Assembly (NCBI GenBank): GCA_945946605.1
Contig: CAMEWP010000003.1
Span: 1 to 44,092, forward strand
Source: an uncultured Pseudobutyrivibrio sp.
Lineage (GTDB): Bacteria; Bacillota; Clostridia; Lachnospirales; Lachnospiraceae
Direction: 5' to 3'
DNA length: 44,092 nucleotides
In this document: positions 1 through 8,832 of the stretch, piece after piece
How positions within the stretch are numbered: position 1 is the stretch's first letter
Layout: each line of letters opens with the position of its first letter
Program-made: the position numbers and the translations under genes
Notes under the pieces: model-generated
Database searches by the model: none
The model's input: only the letters and a program-made list of their open reading frames with translations
What the model was told of the DNA's origin: nothing

Positions 1-30
1 GTCTCAGATCATCTATAAATCTATAGAAAG

Positions 31-72
31 AATAAGTGCATAACCATCATTTCTATTGGCTATACACTTATT
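31..72. repeat. Inverted repeat upstream of the rhamnosidase gene
   Basis: AATAAGTG (31-38) and CACTTATT (65-72) are perfect inverted copies 26 bases apart, just before the ATG at 89. They could be an operator or an mRNA leader hairpin. No convincing sigma-A promoter could be placed in the 88 bases available. Confidence 0.35.
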
Positions 73-88
73 ATACGAGCAAAAAGAT

Positions 89-2668
89 ATGGAAGCAGTA
101 AATCTGCGCACAGAATATATGAAGCAGCCCATAGGCATTGATATTGCCTGTCCTTATCTGTCCTGGAACTGTCAGGATGGCATAAAGCAGACAGCATATG
201 AAGTACAGCTGTCAGAGGCTGGCTGTGCAGCTGAGGAAGAAAAGCTGATCTGGACCAGCGGAAAAGTGGAAAGTTCCCAAATGCATCTGCATCTTCCGGA
301 TGTTTTATCCAGTAAACAGTGCTATGGCTGGAAGGTAAGACTCTGGAATGAAAATGACGAAGCAGGAGCGTGGAGTGAAAGGGCAATCTTTGAAACCGCA
401 TTTCTTCCCAAAGATAAAGCAGCCTGCTGGAAGGCAAAATGGATCAATCCGGAAAATCCTATCATAGAGGAGGCTTATCAGCCCGCCAGTTATCTGAGAA
501 AGAGCTTTGAACTGGCTGCCATGGATGACAGGAAGAAACAGTCAGCCCGGCTTTATATCACAGCTCATGGTCTTTATGTGGCATACATCAATGGGAAAAG
601 AGTAGGATGCGATCTGCTGACACCCGGCACCAGCCAGTATGAGAAAAGGCTGCAGTATCAGACCTATGATGTATCCGATTATCTGGTGGAAGGCAGCAAT
701 ACCATAGAGGTGGTACTTGGCAACGGATGGTACCGTGGAAGTAATGGAATTGCCGGCGCGAGAAATGTATACGGCAGCGACATCGCACTTTTGTGCCAGT
801 TAGAGATTGGAAAAGAACCGGTTCTGATTTCCGATGGTACATGGGAAGCCAGTCAGAGCGGACCAAACCGTTCCAACGATCTGCAGCAGGGCGAATATTA
901 TGACGCTACTATGGAAGAGATCAGGGAATGGCACAGCGTCACAGAAGAGGACCATTCCACGGATATACTGGTATGCAGCAACAGCGTGCCAGTACGGGAG
1001 CAGGAAACATTTGCGGCAAAACAGATCTCTGTGCCAAACGGTGAAACAGTACTTGATTTCGGACAGAACCTTTCCGGTTATACCGGAATTCGCGTAAATG
1101 CAAAGGCCGGTGAAAAAATCGTGCTGACCCACGGGGAGGTGCTGGATGAGAACGGTAATTTTACCATCCAGAATTTTCAGCCGGGAGGAAGAAGTCCTCG
1201 TAATCTGGATCAGAAGATCACTTATATCTGTAAGGAAGGTGAAAATGATTTCCGTCCCTCCTTTGCAACCTTCGGATTCCGTTATGTAAAGGTGGAGACA
1301 GACCTTCCGCTGGAAGACCTGGAGATTACGGCATGTGCGGTGTATTCCCAGATGGAGCAGACCGGATGGTTTAGCTGCTCTGATGAGGATGTCAATCAGC
1401 TGGTGCATAACGCTCTCTGGAGCCAGAAGAGTAACTTCACCGATGTACCTACCGATTGTCCCACAAGGGAGCGATCAGGATTTACGGGAGATGCGGCAGC
1501 CTATATTCCCACAGGACTGTTTTTGATGGACAGTTATCCGGTGTTCCGGAAATGGCTGGCAGAGCTGCGACTGGCTCAGTATGAGGACGGAACCATTCCG
1601 TCTGTGGCACCTCTGGCAGAAAAGCCGGAAGGATTCAGCGCCATGATGGCCGGCTCTGCAGGATGGGGAGACGGATGTGTGATCATTCCTTACACCATGT
1701 GGAAACGCACCGGAAATACGGATGTGCTTGTGGAAAACTATGACATGATGGAGAAGTGGATGAAGCGCTGTGAAGCACTGGCTCACAAACGCCACAAGAA
1801 AAATGAGGAAAGCACCAATCCCTACATTGATTATGTCATCGACAGCGGCTGCCATTGGGGTGAATGGCTGGAGCCGGATATTCCCAGTGATGTGGCTTTG
1901 CGGAATAACCTGATGAACGGTGCGCCGGAAGTGGCAACTGCTTATTATTACCATTCAGCAAAGCAGATGGCTGAGATTTCAGAAGCCCTGAACAAGGAAG
2001 AGCAGGCTAAAAAGTACAGTGAACTGGCTGAAAACATCAGGAAGGGTTATAACGATTTTGTGCTTCAGGGCAAAAAGGTGGAATCTGATCGTCAGTGCGA
2101 GTATGTCCGCCCCATTGCCTTTGGACTTTTGGATGAAGAGAAAGAAGCGCAGGCGGCAAAAGATCTGAATGATCTGGTTACAAAATGCGGTTACCATTTA
2201 AATACCGGATTTTTGTCGACGCCTTACCTTTGCAAAGCTCTTTCCGATCACGGATATGAGGATACAGCATATCGTCTGCTTCTTCAGGACAGTTGTCCCA
2301 GCTGGCTTTATGCGGTAAAGAAGGGAGCCACCACCATCTGGGAAACCTGGGATGGTGTAAAGGAAGACGGAACGGTCCATGATTCCATGAATCATTATTC
2401 TTATGGTGCCATTGTGGGCTGGCTCTTCGGAAGTGTCTGCGGTATTGAGGTGAATGGAGATCAGATCACCATCGCCCCGCATCCGGGAACAGCACTGGAT
2501 CATGCCTCTGCTGTATACGATTCGCCTTTGGGTCGGATCGAAAGCAGCTGGAAAAAGGAAAAGGAAGGCTGCTCCTACCGTCTGGTTATTCCGTCGAATA
2601 CCACAGCAAGGGTATTATTGCCAGGAAAGGAAGCTGTGACACTTTTGCCCGGAGTTCATGAATTTTAG
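89..2668 (+). CDS. Alpha-L-rhamnosidase, GH78 family
   Basis: This enzyme removes alpha-linked L-rhamnose from glycosides or pectin-derived oligosaccharides, by inversion in GH78. The ORF track opens at a TTG (56), but ATG 89 gives an N-terminus (MEAVNLRTEYMKQPIGID) typical of the family and a product of 859 aa, a usual length. There is no signal peptide, so it should act in the cytoplasm. An N-terminal beta-domain region (WKAKWI, NGKRVG, GNGWYRG) precedes the (alpha/alpha)6 catalytic domain. The motif DCPTRERSGFTGD (about 456-468) has D456, E461 and D468 with the same spacing as the substrate-binding and acid residues of Bacillus RhaB, and E752 in IWETWDG fits the general base. The next gene is a sugar symporter, which suggests import followed by hydrolysis. 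The start codon lacks a strong ribosome binding site. The family call is secure; the exact substrate is not known. Confidence 0.95.
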   Translation: MEAVNLRTEYMKQPIGIDIACPYLSWNCQDGIKQTAYEVQLSEAGCAAEEEKLIWTSGKVESSQMHLHLPDVLSSKQCYGWKVRLWNENDEAGAWSERAIFETAFLPKDKAACWKAKWINPENPIIEEAYQPASYLRKSFELAAMDDRKKQSARLYITAHGLYVAYINGKRVGCDLLTPGTSQYEKRLQYQTYDVSDYLVEGSNTIEVVLGNGWYRGSNGIAGARNVYGSDIALLCQLEIGKEPVLISDGTWEASQSGPNRSNDLQQGEYYDATMEEIREWHSVTEEDHSTDILVCSNSVPVREQETFAAKQISVPNGETVLDFGQNLSGYTGIRVNAKAGEKIVLTHGEVLDENGNFTIQNFQPGGRSPRNLDQKITYICKEGENDFRPSFATFGFRYVKVETDLPLEDLEITACAVYSQMEQTGWFSCSDEDVNQLVHNALWSQKSNFTDVPTDCPTRERSGFTGDAAAYIPTGLFLMDSYPVFRKWLAELRLAQYEDGTIPSVAPLAEKPEGFSAMMAGSAGWGDGCVIIPYTMWKRTGNTDVLVENYDMMEKWMKRCEALAHKRHKKNEESTNPYIDYVIDSGCHWGEWLEPDIPSDVALRNNLMNGAPEVATAYYYHSAKQMAEISEALNKEEQAKKYSELAENIRKGYNDFVLQGKKVESDRQCEYVRPIAFGLLDEEKEAQAAKDLNDLVTKCGYHLNTGFLSTPYLCKALSDHGYEDTAYRLLLQDSCPSWLYAVKKGATTIWETWDGVKEDGTVHDSMNHYSYGAIVGWLFGSVCGIEVNGDQITIAPHPGTALDHASAVYDSPLGRIESSWKKEKEGCSYRLVIPSNTTARVLLPGKEAVTLLPGVHEF

Positions 2669-2883
2669 CGAATATGTCGGATTTTTTTGGTTCGAGAAAT
2701 CGTACATCGACATAAAAAATAAAAATTTTATGAACAAAAAAGAAAGAAATGTAGAAAACAAACAAAAAACTGAACAAAACAGCAAAAAAACCAAAAACAG
2801 GTTGGACAAAAACTGTTATGATTAAAGTCAAGATCGATGCGGAGGCTTCCGCGTTGAAATATTTTAAAATGGAGGGTTACATA
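2669..2883 (+). other. AT-rich intergenic leader before the symporter gene
   Basis: This 215-base gap is strikingly rich in A on the plus strand between about 2710 and 2815. A small hairpin (GCGGA/TCCGC) lies near 2839-2852. No convincing terminator or promoter pair was found. The ORF track opens the symporter at 2818, but the GGAGG at 2871-2875 places the start at 2884. Confidence 0.4.
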
Positions 2884-4407
2884 ATGGGTAACGAAAAAAA
2901 GGCTGATATCTTAAATGCCAGCGAAAGAGACGGCGTACAATATCGTAAAGCCCCGATTTGGCAGATGATCATCGGTATGGCAAACAACGGAACCGGCGTT
3001 GCGTTTTATCTGTTGATGGGCTTTGCCAGCATGATCGCAGGACAGGGCTACGGAATCATCGCAGCAGTGGCAGGTGTACTTTTGACATGCATGCGTATTT
3101 TTGACGGTGTGACAGATACGCTCATCGCAGCAGCATTTGAGAAGTTCAATCCTAAGAAGGGCAAGATCCGTATCTTCATGATTCTAGGTTGGGCACTTTG
3201 TATTTTAGGAAGTTTTATGCTGTACAGTTGGTGTACCGGTAAGGCAGATGGTATTGCAGGTGTCCTGTTATTCCTGTTCTGCTACTTCCTGTTCATCATG
3301 GGTTACACCATCAATGGTGTTGCCGGCGGTACCGTTGGTATCGTTATGGTAAATGATCCTACCCAGCGTCCTATGATGGGTGTTATTGGAACCGCATATT
3401 CCTACCTGGTTCCCCTGATCTTTACCAATATCAGTACATTCGTAATTTTGCCGAAATATGATTATCAGTTCAATTCTGCAATGTTTGCAGAGATGGTTAC
3501 CTGGTATGCAGGCTTTACCCTGTTATTCACCATTCTGGCATGTATCGGTGTCAGCAAGGTGGATATAAGAGAGACATTTGAGACTGTAACAAAAGATGGT
3601 AAGAAGTCTGAGGAGAAGACAAGCGTAAAGGATATGCTTGCAGTATTAAAGGATAACAAGAATGTTCAGATGTACCTTCTGACAGGTGTTTCCGATAAAC
3701 TGGCACAGACTGTTTCCGGCCAGGGCGTTATCTCTAACCTGCTGGGCGGTGTTTTGATCGGAAGTTATGCAGCAACCACTATGGCAGGTAACTTCTCCCA
3801 GATCATCGGTATCGTATTTGCATTTGGTTCCGGTATCTTTATCGCAAAGTGGGGCGCAAAGAAATCCACAACTGTTTGGTCCTGGATCAATATCATCCTG
3901 GCTGTAGCAATGGTAGGATTCTTCCTGCTCATCGGCGGTGTGGACGGTATGCCGAAACTTGGTAACATGGGAAGCATTCTGTTTGTGATCAATGTGGTAA
4001 TGAGTATTGCCCGTACCGGTGCTAGCATGGCACTGACCACCACCGGTTCTGCCATGAGAGCTGATATCGTAGACTACGAGTATGAGAGATCCGGAAAGTA
4101 TATGCCGGCCGTTGTAGCTGGTGTATACTCCCTCATCGATAAGTTCGTATCCTCCTTTGGTATCACCATTGCAATGCTTTGCCTGAGCTTTGTAGGATAT
4201 GCAGGAACCAAGGTTCCCCAGATGGGTGATGAGGCTACCTGGCCTAAGTTCTGGATGTGTATGTTCCTGATGGTCGGTCTGCCTATCATTGGATGGCTCT
4301 GCAATATCATTGCCATGAAGTTCTATGATCTGAGCAAAGAACGTATGGTTGAGGTTCAGAAGAACCTGAAAGAAAGAAAGGATGCTGCTGAGGCACAGGC
4401 AGAGTAA
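2884..4407 (+). CDS. GPH-family (MelB-like) sugar:cation symporter
   Basis: The product is an integral membrane glycoside transporter of the glycoside-pentoside-hexuronide family, within the major facilitator superfamily, that couples sugar uptake to Na+ or H+. It is 507 aa with about 12 hydrophobic segments, begins MGNEKKADILNASERDGVQYRKAP, and has a charged loop after the first few helices (FDGVTDTLIAA, the family's conserved Asp region). The start was chosen at ATG 2884 because GGAGG sits 8 bases upstream. The gene follows the GH78 rhamnosidase in the same orientation and is closed by a terminator at 4441, so the pair probably forms a rhamnoside import and cleavage unit. The substrate is inferred from this neighbour only. 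Confidence 0.9.
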   Translation: MGNEKKADILNASERDGVQYRKAPIWQMIIGMANNGTGVAFYLLMGFASMIAGQGYGIIAAVAGVLLTCMRIFDGVTDTLIAAAFEKFNPKKGKIRIFMILGWALCILGSFMLYSWCTGKADGIAGVLLFLFCYFLFIMGYTINGVAGGTVGIVMVNDPTQRPMMGVIGTAYSYLVPLIFTNISTFVILPKYDYQFNSAMFAEMVTWYAGFTLLFTILACIGVSKVDIRETFETVTKDGKKSEEKTSVKDMLAVLKDNKNVQMYLLTGVSDKLAQTVSGQGVISNLLGGVLIGSYAATTMAGNFSQIIGIVFAFGSGIFIAKWGAKKSTTVWSWINIILAVAMVGFFLLIGGVDGMPKLGNMGSILFVINVVMSIARTGASMALTTTGSAMRADIVDYEYERSGKYMPAVVAGVYSLIDKFVSSFGITIAMLCLSFVGYAGTKVPQMGDEATWPKFWMCMFLMVGLPIIGWLCNIIAMKFYDLSKERMVEVQKNLKERKDAAEAQAE

Positions 4408-4440
4408 TTTCTGAGAGATTTTTAACAAAAACACAAATTG

Positions 4441-4483
4441 GCCGTCGGATATCCGGATATTACGGGTTCCGGCGGCTGTTTTT
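4441..4483 (+). terminator. Rho-independent terminator after the symporter gene
   Basis: GCCGTCGGA (4441-4449) pairs with TCCGGCGGC (4468-4476), with one G-U pair, followed by TGTTTTTG. It separates the sugar genes from tyrS. Confidence 0.85.
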
Positions 4484-4485
4484 GC

Positions 4486-4515
4486 TTGACAAATCCTTTA
4501 TACCCCCACTATAAT
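4486..4515 (+). promoter_or_regulatory. Sigma-A promoter of tyrS
   Basis: TTGACA (4486-4491) and TATAAT (4510-4515), both perfect consensus, are separated by 18 bases. Transcription should start near 4522, leaving a leader of only about 65 bases before tyrS. Confidence 0.9.
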
Positions 4516-4533
4516 AAGCAGTAAGACTTGTCC

Positions 4534-4568
4534 TTTATCTTCTGAGAGCAGAGGATAAGGGATTTTTT
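4534..4568 (+). terminator. Terminator-like hairpin in the tyrS leader
   Basis: TCCTTTATC pairs with GATAAGGGA (nine pairs, one G-U) and is followed at once by TTTTTT. It lies between the start of transcription and the ribosome binding site of tyrS, so it looks like an attenuator. No T-box specifier domain or T-box sequence fits in the short leader. Confidence 0.65.
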
Positions 4569-4587
4569 GTGTGCAGGAGGAACAGTG

Positions 4588-5808
4588 ATGACAGTTTATG
4601 ATGAACTGGTTGCCAGAGGCCTGATCGCCCAGGTGACAGATGAAGAAGAGATTAAAGATATGATCAATAACGGTAAGGCTGTATTCTACATTGGATTTGA
4701 TCCCACAGCGGACAGCCTTCATGTAGGACATTTTATGGCGCTTTGCCTGATGAAGCGTCTGCAGATGGCAGGCAATAAGCCGGTGGCGCTGATCGGCGGC
4801 GGTACTGCCATGATTGGAGATCCCTCCGGCCGTACCGACATGCGTCAGATGATGACCAAGGAGACCATTGCCCATAATGTAGAGTGCTTTAAGAAACAGA
4901 TGAGCCGTTTTATCGATTTTTCCGATGATAAGGCTATTCTGGTCAACAACGCAGACTGGTTGCTGGATCTGAATTATGTGGATGTGCTGCGGGAGGTAGG
5001 CCCTCATTTTTCCGTTAACAGAATGCTGACAGCAGAGTGCTACAAGCAGAGAATGGAGCGGGGACTGAGTTTCCTGGAGTTCAACTACATGATCATGCAG
5101 AGTTACGATTTTTATATGCTGTATCAGAAGTACGGCTGTAATATGCAGTTCGGCGGAGATGATCAGTGGAGCAACATGCTGGGCGGTACAGAATTGATCC
5201 GTCGGAAGCTTGGCAAGGATGCATATGCCATGACCATTAATCTTCTGCTGAATTCCGAAGGCAAGAAGATGGGCAAGACCCAGTCCGGTGCAGTATGGCT
5301 GGATCCTAATAAGACATCACCCTTTGAGTTCTATCAGTACTGGCGCAATGTATCTGATGCAGATGTGCTGAAGTGTCTGAAGATGCTGACCTTCCTTCCC
5401 TTGGAGGAGATCAATGCCATGGAGAGCTGGGAAGGCAGCCAGTTAAATGAGGCAAAGAATATCCTTGCCTTCGAACTTACCAAGCTGGTGCATGGTGAAG
5501 AGGAAGCCCAGAAGGCGAAAGAGGCATCCCTTGCGCTGTTTTCCACCGGTTCTGCAGCAAATATGCCTACAGAACAGATCACAGATAAAGATTTCCGTGA
5601 GGGACAGATCGATATCCTTCAGCTTCTGGTAAGCGCAGGACTTACTGCTTCCAGATCTGAGGCGAGACGGGCTGTTGAGCAGGGCGGCGTTACCGTAAAC
5701 GGAGAAAAGGTAACGGACATTCACACGGTTTATGGTGTGGATGCATTTGCAGAGGAGTTTGTACTGAAGAAGGGCAAAAAGAAATTCTGTAAGATCGAGT
5801 ACAAATAA
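4588..5808 (+). CDS. tyrS: Tyrosyl-tRNA synthetase
   Basis: This cytoplasmic class I aminoacyl-tRNA synthetase charges tRNA-Tyr with tyrosine using ATP. The product is 406 aa, normal for bacterial TyrRS. The HIGH-type motif is HVGH at 45-48 (after FDPTADSL). The KMSKS-type motif is KMGKT around 227-231, as in the TyrS class. A C-terminal S4 RNA-binding domain occupies about 340-400 ([19 protein letters not shown]). The track start at 4567 is a TTG; ATG 4588 with AGGAGG seven bases upstream is the true start. The PAP2 phosphatase gene follows after 12 bases and is probably co-transcribed. Confidence 0.98.
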   Translation: MTVYDELVARGLIAQVTDEEEIKDMINNGKAVFYIGFDPTADSLHVGHFMALCLMKRLQMAGNKPVALIGGGTAMIGDPSGRTDMRQMMTKETIAHNVECFKKQMSRFIDFSDDKAILVNNADWLLDLNYVDVLREVGPHFSVNRMLTAECYKQRMERGLSFLEFNYMIMQSYDFYMLYQKYGCNMQFGGDDQWSNMLGGTELIRRKLGKDAYAMTINLLLNSEGKKMGKTQSGAVWLDPNKTSPFEFYQYWRNVSDADVLKCLKMLTFLPLEEINAMESWEGSQLNEAKNILAFELTKLVHGEEEAQKAKEASLALFSTGSAANMPTEQITDKDFREGQIDILQLLVSAGLTASRSEARRAVEQGGVTVNGEKVTDIHTVYGVDAFAEEFVLKKGKKKFCKIEYK

Positions 5809-5820
5809 AGGAGAAGATTT

Positions 5821-6369
5821 ATGGCGTGGGAATTTGATGTGCTGTACTGGTTTCAGGAACTGCATCAGCCGGTACTGGATAAGATCGTTGTAGCAGTGAC
5901 AACACTGGGGAACAGCGGCATTTTCTGGATCATTTTGACGGTATTGATGCTGATCTTCTGTAAGGATAAAAAGCCGGCCTGGACATCGGCTGTGGCGCTG
6001 ATCCTGTCACTTCTGGTCTGCAATATCCTGCTGAAGAATACGGTGGCTAGGGAGCGCCCCTGCTGGATAGATCCAAGTGTGGAGATGCTTGTGAAAGTGC
6101 CCAGGGATTATTCTTTCCCTTCCGGTCATTCCTCAGCATCCTTTGCATCAGCAGTGTCTGTTTTTCTGTATTACAGGAAACCCGGTATTGCTGCCCTGAT
6201 CCTGGCAGGCTGCATCGCCCTTTCCCGGCTGTATCTGTTTGTGCATTTCCCTACGGATGTGCTGGCAGGCACGCTGCTTGGCATTCTGGAGGCAGTTGCG
6301 GCATATTATATTGTAAAATATATCTCCGGCATCCGGAAGAAGGGTCACCCGGAAGTCAACGCAAAATAA
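5821..6369 (+). CDS. PAP2-family membrane phosphatase (possible undecaprenyl-diphosphatase)
   Basis: The product is a 182-aa membrane protein with about five hydrophobic segments and all three PAP2 signature motifs: KNTVARERP, PSGHSS and SRLYLFVHFPTD. The histidines in the last two are the catalytic nucleophile and acid of the family. Proteins of this size (BcrC type) often recycle undecaprenyl pyrophosphate for cell wall synthesis, with the active site outside the membrane, but other lipid phosphates are possible. AAGGAGA lies just before ATG 5821, 12 bases after tyrS. Confidence 0.9.
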   Translation: MAWEFDVLYWFQELHQPVLDKIVVAVTTLGNSGIFWIILTVLMLIFCKDKKPAWTSAVALILSLLVCNILLKNTVARERPCWIDPSVEMLVKVPRDYSFPSGHSSASFASAVSVFLYYRKPGIAALILAGCIALSRLYLFVHFPTDVLAGTLLGILEAVAAYYIVKYISGIRKKGHPEVNAK

Positions 6370-6404
6370 AGCAAAATGAACTGCCGTGATTGCGAAATAA
6401 AAAG

Positions 6405-6433
6405 TTGACAGAAATTGGGATATCAAGTATAAT
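6405..6433 (+). promoter_or_regulatory. Sigma-A promoter of the Mn2+ riboswitch and mntP
   Basis: TTGACA (6405-6410) and TATAAT (6428-6433), both perfect, are 17 bases apart. Transcription should begin near 6440, right at the 5' edge of the riboswitch. Confidence 0.9.
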
Positions 6434-6439
6434 TCGTTT

Positions 6440-6570
6440 AGTTATCCGTGAGGGAGTAGCGAGCATGTAGATGCGATTTGTCAACAGACCGGCATACAGA
6501 TGCCTGGCAAATCTTAAAATGTGAGACTCATGTATACACTTTGGGAGAAGTGTATATATGGGTCTTTTTT
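6440..6570 (+). ncRNA. yybP-ykoY (Mn2+-sensing) riboswitch
   Basis: The leader begins with GAGGGAGTAGCGA, the conserved core of the yybP-ykoY class, and contains the later TCAACAGACCGGCA segment. It ends in an expression-platform hairpin. It lies between a consensus promoter and mntP, the gene this class most often controls. Known members turn expression on when Mn2+ is high. The assignment rests on motif recognition and context, not on a covariance search. Confidence 0.82.
6523..6570 (+). terminator. Expression-platform terminator of the Mn2+ riboswitch
   Basis: GAGACTCAT plus ATACACTT pair with AAGTGTAT plus ATGGGTCTT to form a long hairpin followed by TTTTTT. Mn2+ binding would favour the alternative, anti-terminated fold. 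The ORF-track start of mntP at 6521 lies inside this hairpin and is not the real start. Confidence 0.8.
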
Positions 6571-6625
6571 GTACATGAAAATAAAAGGTGTCAGTTTCAG
6601 GGCACGAAAGAAAAGGAGTAAAAAA

Positions 6626-7198
6626 ATGGGAGTTGTTGAATTACTTTTGATGGGTGTGGGTCTGGCCATGGACGCTTTTGCGGTATCCATATGCAAGGGC
6701 CTGGCCATGCGCAAGGTAAACAAGAAACAGTGCTTTGTGATCGCTCTGTTTTTCGGAGGATTTCAGGCATTGATGCCGCTGATCGGATGGTTTTTGGGAA
6801 GCCAGTTTGCAGACAGTATCTCTTCCGTGGATCACTGGATCGCCTTTATCCTTCTGGCATACATCGGAGGAAAGATGATCTATGAGGCAGTGAAGGAAAA
6901 GGACGAGACGGTGGAGATTGACCAGATGGATCCGCCACTGGATCTGAAAGAACTGCTGGTGCTTGCTGTTGCCACCAGTATTGATGCTTTGGCGGTAGGT
7001 ATCACCTTATCTTTCCTGGAGGTGAATATCATAGAAGCCATCAGTATCATTGGAGTAGTTACTTTTATTATTTCGGCAGCAGGTGTATTTGTGGGTAATA
7101 TTTTTGGAAACAAATACAAGTCCAAGGCAGAGTTTGCAGGAGGTCTGATCCTGGTGATCCTTGGCATCAAGATTTTGCTGGAACATGTGATGGGGTAA
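6626..7198 (+). CDS. mntP: Manganese efflux pump MntP
   Basis: This membrane exporter protects the cell from excess Mn2+. The product is 190 aa with six hydrophobic segments and an internal duplication typical of MntP (YebN): MGVGLAMDAFAVSICKG in the first half and AVATSIDALAVGITLSF in the second, each with the conserved membrane aspartate. Start ATG 6626 has AAAGGAG seven bases upstream; the longer track ORF begins inside the riboswitch terminator. The Mn2+ riboswitch directly upstream supports the substrate. A CaCA-type exchanger follows 47 bases downstream. Confidence 0.93.
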   Translation: MGVVELLLMGVGLAMDAFAVSICKGLAMRKVNKKQCFVIALFFGGFQALMPLIGWFLGSQFADSISSVDHWIAFILLAYIGGKMIYEAVKEKDETVEIDQMDPPLDLKELLVLAVATSIDALAVGITLSFLEVNIIEAISIIGVVTFIISAAGVFVGNIFGNKYKSKAEFAGGLILVILGIKILLEHVMG

Positions 7199-7245
7199 TG
7201 ATTGATCATATCAGTATCAAATAAAAAAGAAGGAGAGGAAAGATT

Positions 7246-8214
7246 ATGTTAGTACCTGTATTGTTGTTTATTGTGGGCCTGGTGTGTCTGGTAAAAGGCG
7301 GAGACTGGTTTGTGGATGGAGCAACGGCCATTGCAAGAAAATTCCATCTGCCGGAGCTTCTGATCGGTGCAACTGTGGTGTCCATCGGAACTACACTGCC
7401 GGAGGTTATGGTATCAGCCACCTCTGCTGTCAGCGGACATGGTGAGATTGCTTACGGAAATGCCATTGGATCCATTATCTGTAACACGGCACTGATCGCT
7501 GCCATCACCGTGGCTGTCCGCCCCGGTGCAGTCAATAAAAAGGCGCTGCGGATCCCGGTAGCATTTTTCTTTACAGCAGCGGTGATCTATGCAGTTGTGG
7601 CATACGGATTTGGCTATTTCAGCCGCCCGGTGGGATTTATCATGCTGGCTATTTTTGTGATCTACATGATTGTGACAGTTAGACAGATGAAGAAATCCCC
7701 GGATGAAGTGGAAGTGGAAGAAGTAGAGGAGCAGGAGGAGATGAGCGTTGGCAAAATGATCCTGCTGTTGGTGGCAGGTGCAGCTATCATTGCTGTTGGT
7801 GCCAACCTTCTGGTGGATAACGGAACACTGATCGCACAGGCATTAGGCGTTCCGGAGTCTGTGATCGCGCTGACCTTCGTAGCATTGGGAACTTCCCTTC
7901 CGGAGCTGGTAACAGCCATCACCTCCCTGATCAAGGGCCATGGTTCCCTGTCTCTGGGCAATGTTATCGGTGCCAATATTTTCAATCTGGTACTGGTAAG
8001 CGGCGTGTCAGTTACCCTGTCCCCCTTTGCGGTTCCCCAGAGTGCAACCCTTTTCGGACAAAATGCATCCCTGGTGCTTGAAATTCCGGTGATGTTTTTT
8101 GTGATGCTGTTCCTTACCATTCCTGCGTTGATCCGGGGCAAATTATCCCGGGCTCAGGGTATTGTGCTGCTGGGTGTTTATGCAGCCTTTGTGGTGATCC
8201 AGTTTATGCTGTAA
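7246..8214 (+). CDS. CaCA-family calcium/sodium exchanger (YrbG-like)
   Basis: The product is a 322-aa membrane antiporter of the Ca2+/cation antiporter superfamily. It has ten or so hydrophobic segments and two inverted alpha-repeats: GATVVSIGTTLPEVMVSATS and LTFVALGTSLPELVTAITS, each followed by a GN(A/V)IG(S/A)NI block that forms the ion site. An acidic loop (about residues 147-167) separates the halves. AGGAGA precedes ATG 7246. It sits 47 bases after mntP with no terminator between them and ends at the strong terminator at 8266, so it should share the Mn2+ riboswitch. It may therefore export Mn2+ or exchange Ca2+ under Mn2+ stress; the ion is not shown by sequence alone. Confidence 0.88.
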   Translation: MLVPVLLFIVGLVCLVKGGDWFVDGATAIARKFHLPELLIGATVVSIGTTLPEVMVSATSAVSGHGEIAYGNAIGSIICNTALIAAITVAVRPGAVNKKALRIPVAFFFTAAVIYAVVAYGFGYFSRPVGFIMLAIFVIYMIVTVRQMKKSPDEVEVEEVEEQEEMSVGKMILLLVAGAAIIAVGANLLVDNGTLIAQALGVPESVIALTFVALGTSLPELVTAITSLIKGHGSLSLGNVIGANIFNLVLVSGVSVTLSPFAVPQSATLFGQNASLVLEIPVMFFVMLFLTIPALIRGKLSRAQGIVLLGVYAAFVVIQFML

Positions 8215-8265
8215 AAGGAAAGGGAAAGCATATTTCTTTCAAATAATGAGATAAATGCAGAGAGG

Positions 8266-8312
8266 ATACCCTTTGAAGGTCCCGTGGTGGGATGTTCAAA
8301 GGGTATTTTTTT
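8266..8312 (+). terminator. Rho-independent terminator after the mntP operon
   Basis: ATACCCTTTGAA (8266-8277) pairs perfectly with TTCAAAGGGTAT (12 bp), followed by a run of seven or more T. Confidence 0.95.
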
Positions 8313-8370
8313 GAAAAACTTCAGAAAAGAAAACGGAAAAGAAAACAGAAAAGAAAAACCTTCAGGAAGG

Positions 8371-8400
8371 TTGAAAAAACAGGGATGTTATGTTTATAAT
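8371..8400 (+). promoter_or_regulatory. Sigma-A promoter of the zinc-ribbon gene and metG operon
   Basis: TTGAAA (8371-8376) and TATAAT (8395-8400) are 18 bases apart, upstream of the gene at 8451. Confidence 0.75.
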
Positions 8401-8450
8401 AAAAGATAGACTTTTGGTGAGAATATAAAAGTGATAAGGAGGTATGACTT

Positions 8451-8825
8451 ATGGATTTTTTTGATAAACTCAGTGATACACTGGTAAGCGCTACCAAAGA
8501 GGTTGGACAGAAAGCAAAGGACGTGTCCGGCATCGCAAAGTTACAGTATGATATTAAATGCAAGGAAGATGACCTGGAGAAGCTGTATGCAGATCTGGGA
8601 AGAAAGTATTACCAGATCAAAAAGGAAGAACCGGCGGAGGATGAGGCAGCAGCCTTTGACGAGATTGACGAGCTGACTGCGGCACTGGCAGATCTGAAGG
8701 AACAGCTGATGGATTTGAAGGGCGCGAAGGCCTGCCCTAAGTGCGGAGCCAAGGTGGCAGACAATGCCACATTCTGCAGCAGCTGCGGAGCAAAATTAGA
8801 CGATATGTTTGAGGAAGAGGATTAA
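8451..8825 (+). CDS. Small coiled-coil protein with C-terminal zinc ribbon
   Basis: The product is 124 aa. The first part is a charged amphipathic helix (MDFFDKLSDTLVSATKEVGQKAKD), followed by a likely coiled coil (about 25-90) rich in K, E and L. The C-terminus is a double CxxC zinc ribbon (CPKCGAKV, CSSCGAKL) at about 97-117 and an acidic tail. There is no signal or membrane segment. The start has an excellent AAGGAGG site. metG follows within 8 bases and borrows an AAAGGA overlapping this stop, so they are co-transcribed. The molecular role is unknown. Confidence 0.85.
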   Translation: MDFFDKLSDTLVSATKEVGQKAKDVSGIAKLQYDIKCKEDDLEKLYADLGRKYYQIKKEEPAEDEAAAFDEIDELTAALADLKEQLMDLKGAKACPKCGAKVADNATFCSSCGAKLDDMFEEED

Positions 8826-8832
8826 AGGATCA

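Noticed and set aside
3646-4434. Minus-strand ORF of 262 aa opposite the symporter
   Set aside because: Shadow of a real gene with low-complexity, histidine-rich content.
4522-4587. T-box leader of tyrS
   Set aside because: The leader is far too short and has no T-box sequence or specifier domain.
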